64,000 nucleotides of DNA from Tenacibaculum sp. M341 (GTDB lineage: Bacteria; Bacteroidota; Bacteroidia; Flavobacteriales; Flavobacteriaceae): assembly GCF_004337695.1 (NCBI RefSeq), contig NZ_SJXJ01000003.1:62001-126000 (forward strand), written 5' to 3'. A program made the position numbers and the translations under genes. Below the pieces are notes generated by a model. The model worked only from the letters and a program-made list of their open reading frames with translations, did not search any database and was not told the origin of the DNA. Positions 61,507 through 64,000 of this stretch are shown here, one piece after another. The first letter of the stretch is position 1. Every line of letters begins with the position of its first letter.

Positions 61507-63573
61507 TTATTGACATTCAATTGGAGTACCATCTTCTAAAATAATTCCTAACTGAACAGATGTGTTTGGAGAAATTACGGTGAATGTACCATCATTATTA
61601 TCGTTTATGAATCCTGCATCAAAATATCTTCTCTTTTCTATATTTCCATAAAAAGTTACAATATCTGAGAGTTTGAAATCTGATGATAATTTGAATATAG
61701 CTCCAATATTTTTATTATTAGAAAAATCAATACCCACAGAAGTAAAATCTCTCGAATAAGTACTTCCAAGTAACCAAAATTCTCCATTTGGTCTTTGTGA
61801 AACATTATAAAAAGTATTTGTTTGGTCTATATTATCTTGTGCTGAATTGTTGTTTGGTATTCTTTTATCCAGTCTAAAACTTTGGAGAATATTAATATTT
61901 GAATCAATTTTATAGACATCAAAATACCAAGTGCTCAAATCTGATACATTTGGAGCATTATTAATCCCAATAATAAAATTACCATCAGGTGTTTCTTGTA
62001 TAAACCTCATAGATGGCGAAGTTGTTTCATTTAAGAATTTTTCTGAAGTTATTATTTTATTCTCAATATTATACCTCGCAAAATAAACACCAATGGAGCT
62101 CAATCCTTCTGATATATCTCCAGTTAGCATAATTTCACTGTCGTTCAGTACAAATATTTTTCCGATATAGGTTCTTTCTGGTCTAAATTGAGGCTCTAAA
62201 GTATCTTTGCTTATAATATTTAGATCAGAATCAAACCAATAGAAATAGGTGATAACCGTGACTAAAGTAGGAGCCTTGCTTATAACAGCCAGATATTTAT
62301 CTCCTACTTTAGTGAATGAAGAACTTCTAAGGTCATTTTGGGTTGGTTCTAAATATTTACTTATAACATTACCGTTTAAATCTAATTTAACACTTCCTAT
62401 ATTTTTAAAGCCATGTCCAATAGCATAAATATAACCATCATCTAATACTGCATCACTAAAATAACGAAACTCATCCGGACTTTCTACTCGATATTCCCAT
62501 ACTTTATTTCCCTGTTTGGTAAAACGCGCTATGTACCCAAAATCATTTGAAAAACCACCTTCTTGTATACGTCCAACAGTTATAAAATCTCCATTATCCA
62601 AAAACAAAGTTTTTATACTCCCGTCTGATAGAAAGAATAACCGTTTATGAGCAGAAAATCTATCTGTTTTAATATCAATTTCGGAACTCTGAAAAACGTT
62701 TCCATCAGTTTTTTTTACTTCAAGTTTAATAGTGTAGTTTGTGTCATTTAAAACATTAAATCTATGTGTTAACTCTTGACTCGAAAGTAAGACTTCTTGA
62801 TTCACGTTATTATCAGTATCTCTCACAATCAGTTTATATGAATCAACATTCAAAGCCTCATCCCATTTGATATCTAGATAACAAGCAGTAGCTTTTTCTA
62901 TGCTTATATTTTTTAGTACAAAAAATATTCTGTATATAATTTCATATCTCTGATTCTTAACCGTAATATCTGTAGGTGACTGCAGTGCATTGAAAGTATC
63001 TCCAGCTTTTACGGTTGCTAAAGCTCCTTCTGAAACTTCTATTTCTTTTACCTTAATTAAGGTTGTTCCATAAGGTAGTTTTGAGTTTAATTCTATTTTT
63101 CCATCACTTACGGATGTGGTAATCTCCTCTCCATTTGCTTCAAGAACCAATTTTAAAATTTCAATTTTTGTTTCTCTAGATAGAGTTAAGGTAAACTCTT
63201 TTTTTACCTCTCTATTTTGCGCTGTAATAATAATTTTATGATTTATTTCTTCTGTCGAAAGACTTTTGCCTACTGTTATATTTGACTTTGCACCATCTGA
63301 GATTTGAATAGACTTAACCTTTAAAAACTGAATGTAAAAAGGTATCTCAGAATCCATTGTTATTTCCCCATTTGCGGATATAGAAGTAGTATACTCAACA
63401 TTTTCAGCTTCTAGAGTTAAATGTATAATATTGGCTTCTTCGGATAATATCTTTTCATCTGGACTACATCCAAACACGATATTAATAAGAATTAAGACTA
63501 AAATGAGTTTCCAATTTTTAGTATTTCTAAAAAAAGAATCAAAAGTGTTCGTTTTTAATTTTAATAGATACAT
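61507..63573 (-). CDS. Surface lipoprotein with tandem Ig/FnIII-like domains and a C-terminal beta-propeller-like half
   Basis: A 688-residue protein with lipobox LILINIVFGC (Cys about 36). Two similar beta domains follow (about 45-130, IIHLTLEAENVEYTTSISAN; and 133-220, ILKLVLEANGEEITTSVSDG), a fibronectin-type III-like domain (about 222-310, DIKWDEALNVDSYKLIVRDT), and a C-terminal half with repeated FITVGRIQEGG and YIYAIGHGFKN-type strands, probably a propeller. It is likely exposed on the surface and carried as cargo. The long N-terminus before the lipobox may mean a later start. Confidence 0.7.
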   Translation of the reverse strand: MYLLKLKTNTFDSFFRNTKNWKLILVLILINIVFGCSPDEKILSEEANIIHLTLEAENVEYTTSISANGEITMDSEIPFYIQFLKVKSIQISDGAKSNITVGKSLSTEEINHKIIITAQNREVKKEFTLTLSRETKIEILKLVLEANGEEITTSVSDGKIELNSKLPYGTTLIKVKEIEVSEGALATVKAGDTFNALQSPTDITVKNQRYEIIYRIFFVLKNISIEKATACYLDIKWDEALNVDSYKLIVRDTDNNVNQEVLLSSQELTHRFNVLNDTNYTIKLEVKKTDGNVFQSSEIDIKTDRFSAHKRLFFLSDGSIKTLFLDNGDFITVGRIQEGGFSNDFGYIARFTKQGNKVWEYRVESPDEFRYFSDAVLDDGYIYAIGHGFKNIGSVKLDLNGNVISKYLEPTQNDLRSSSFTKVGDKYLAVISKAPTLVTVITYFYWFDSDLNIISKDTLEPQFRPERTYIGKIFVLNDSEIMLTGDISEGLSSIGVYFARYNIENKIITSEKFLNETTSPSMRFIQETPDGNFIIGINNAPNVSDLSTWYFDVYKIDSNINILQSFRLDKRIPNNNSAQDNIDQTNTFYNVSQRPNGEFWLLGSTYSRDFTSVGIDFSNNKNIGAIFKLSSDFKLSDIVTFYGNIEKRRYFDAGFINDNNDGTFTVISPNTSVQLGIILEDGTPIECQ

Positions 63574-63677
63574 AATTTTATTTTTGTTGCTTACAGGAGC
63601 TAAAAGCGATTAGTAAAAGGTTGAAAAATTATGGCAACAAAAAAGTGTGCTCCTAGTACTATATTATAAACCCTACC

Positions 63678-63789
63678 AACTCAGGCATCGCCAAACGCCA
63701 CGGAGAATAGGAATATGCATAGAAAGCACACCGAATCGGCATGCAGTCTTACTATTCTTTCTCCTAATTAAAATTGGCGATTTCGAGTT
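63678..63789. ncRNA. Structured non-coding element of unknown type
   Basis: Nested complementary arms: AACTC (63678-63682) with GAGTT (63785-63789); ATCGCCA (63687-63693) with TGGCGAT (63775-63781); GGAGAATAG (63702-63710) with CTATT and CTCC (63752-63764, 4-base bulge); TGCAT (63716-63720) with ATGCA (63741-63745). A small inner CCGA-A-TCGG hairpin lies at 63731-63739. The order is consistently nested. Neither strand has an ORF. It may be an RNA or a recombination site; the family is unknown. Besides this, 63574-63677 and 63790-63918 show nothing. Confidence 0.55.
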
Positions 63790-63920
63790 AGAGAAATAGT
63801 AACACGTTAATGTTGTATTATATGTATGTTAAAAATTACTTTCTTATAATATATTGTTTCTAAAAAATTTGATCTCAAATATAATTATTTTGCTGTATCC
63901 CTCAGCAAAAAACAAACAAA

Positions 63921-63950
63921 AAACCCCGTTCTAGTAAGAACGAGGTTTTC
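63921..63950 (-). terminator. Terminator of the gene at the right edge
   Basis: AAACCCCGTTCT (63921-63932), loop AGTA, AGAACGAGGTTT (63937-63948), one mismatch. On the minus strand it is followed by TTTTTTG. It lies 23 bases after the partial gene's stop. Confidence 0.75.
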
Positions 63951-63972
63951 TAACTTCAGAAGTTTTAAAGAG

Positions 63973-64000
63973 CTACAACTCAAAATCAATAAGCTGCTTC
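63973..64000 (-). CDS. C-terminal end of an unidentified protein (partial)
   Basis: On the minus strand the window edge reads KQLIDFEL then TAG (63975-63973), with a good terminator just beyond. Eight residues cannot identify the protein; it may belong to the mobile element. Confidence 0.4.

Noticed and set aside
63678-63789. Integron attC site
   Set aside because: The ends do not fit RYYYAAC and GTTRRRY and there is no integron integrase or cassette series in the window.

Overview
The window looks like the chromosome of a marine-type Flavobacteriaceae (Bacteroidota), perhaps close to Tenacibaculum or Polaribacter. The DNA is very AT-rich. Promoters fit the Bacteroidota pattern (TTG/TTTG, 19 nt, TAnnTTTG). 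Gene content is typical of the family: GSCFA protein, OmpH chaperone, SusC-like TonB-linked barrel, tandem LytTR regulators, DUF423 protein, SelO, split MsrA/MsrB and two-gene Rhs loci. The genus is inference; no rRNA is present.

Layout. 1-2106: end of an unknown gene, a GSCFA-domain protein and an OmpH/Skp-like chaperone. 2656-12955: a two-gene Rhs/YD-repeat locus whose second protein ends in a probable papain-fold toxin, followed by a small presumed immunity gene. 13284-20263: an orphan LytTR regulator, then a minus-strand efflux operon (MarR regulator, membrane fusion protein, RND pump, TolC-like channel) behind a long perfect palindrome. 20312-31916: mostly single genes (DUF423, phosphoesterase-barrel fusion, AraC regulator, START-like protein, SelO, hydrolase-OsmC fusion). 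This part also holds a 42-bp tandem repeat, a frameshifted double-glycine leader peptide gene, and three small proteins of unknown function, two of which share a duplicated upstream region. 31932-49305: TPR histidine kinase plus LytTR regulator, msrB-msrA, an HD protein fused to a Pycsar-type membrane effector region, several exported proteins, a GAF protein, a TonB-linked barrel, a second double-glycine peptide, der, a choice-of-anchor I lipoprotein, era, and the initiator tRNA-Met.

49306 to the end is different and looks like an integrated mobilizable or conjugative element placed directly 3' of tRNA-fMet. It carries a tight operon of an unknown membrane protein, an exported vWA-like protein, an excisionase-like HTH protein, a MobC-like protein, a relaxase and a VirD4/TraG-type coupling ATPase. 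Around it lie a RelE/ParE toxin-antitoxin pair, a DUF2958 protein, a large TPR protein, a repeat lipoprotein and several unknown small genes. No integrase and no second att copy are in the window, so the right end probably lies outside.

The most unusual items are the A7 frameshift in the leader-peptide gene, the minus-strand genes with a -7 box only 4 nt before the start codon (der, era, marR), the 42-bp repeat open on both strands, the duplicated leader, and two structured non-coding stretches in the mobile element.
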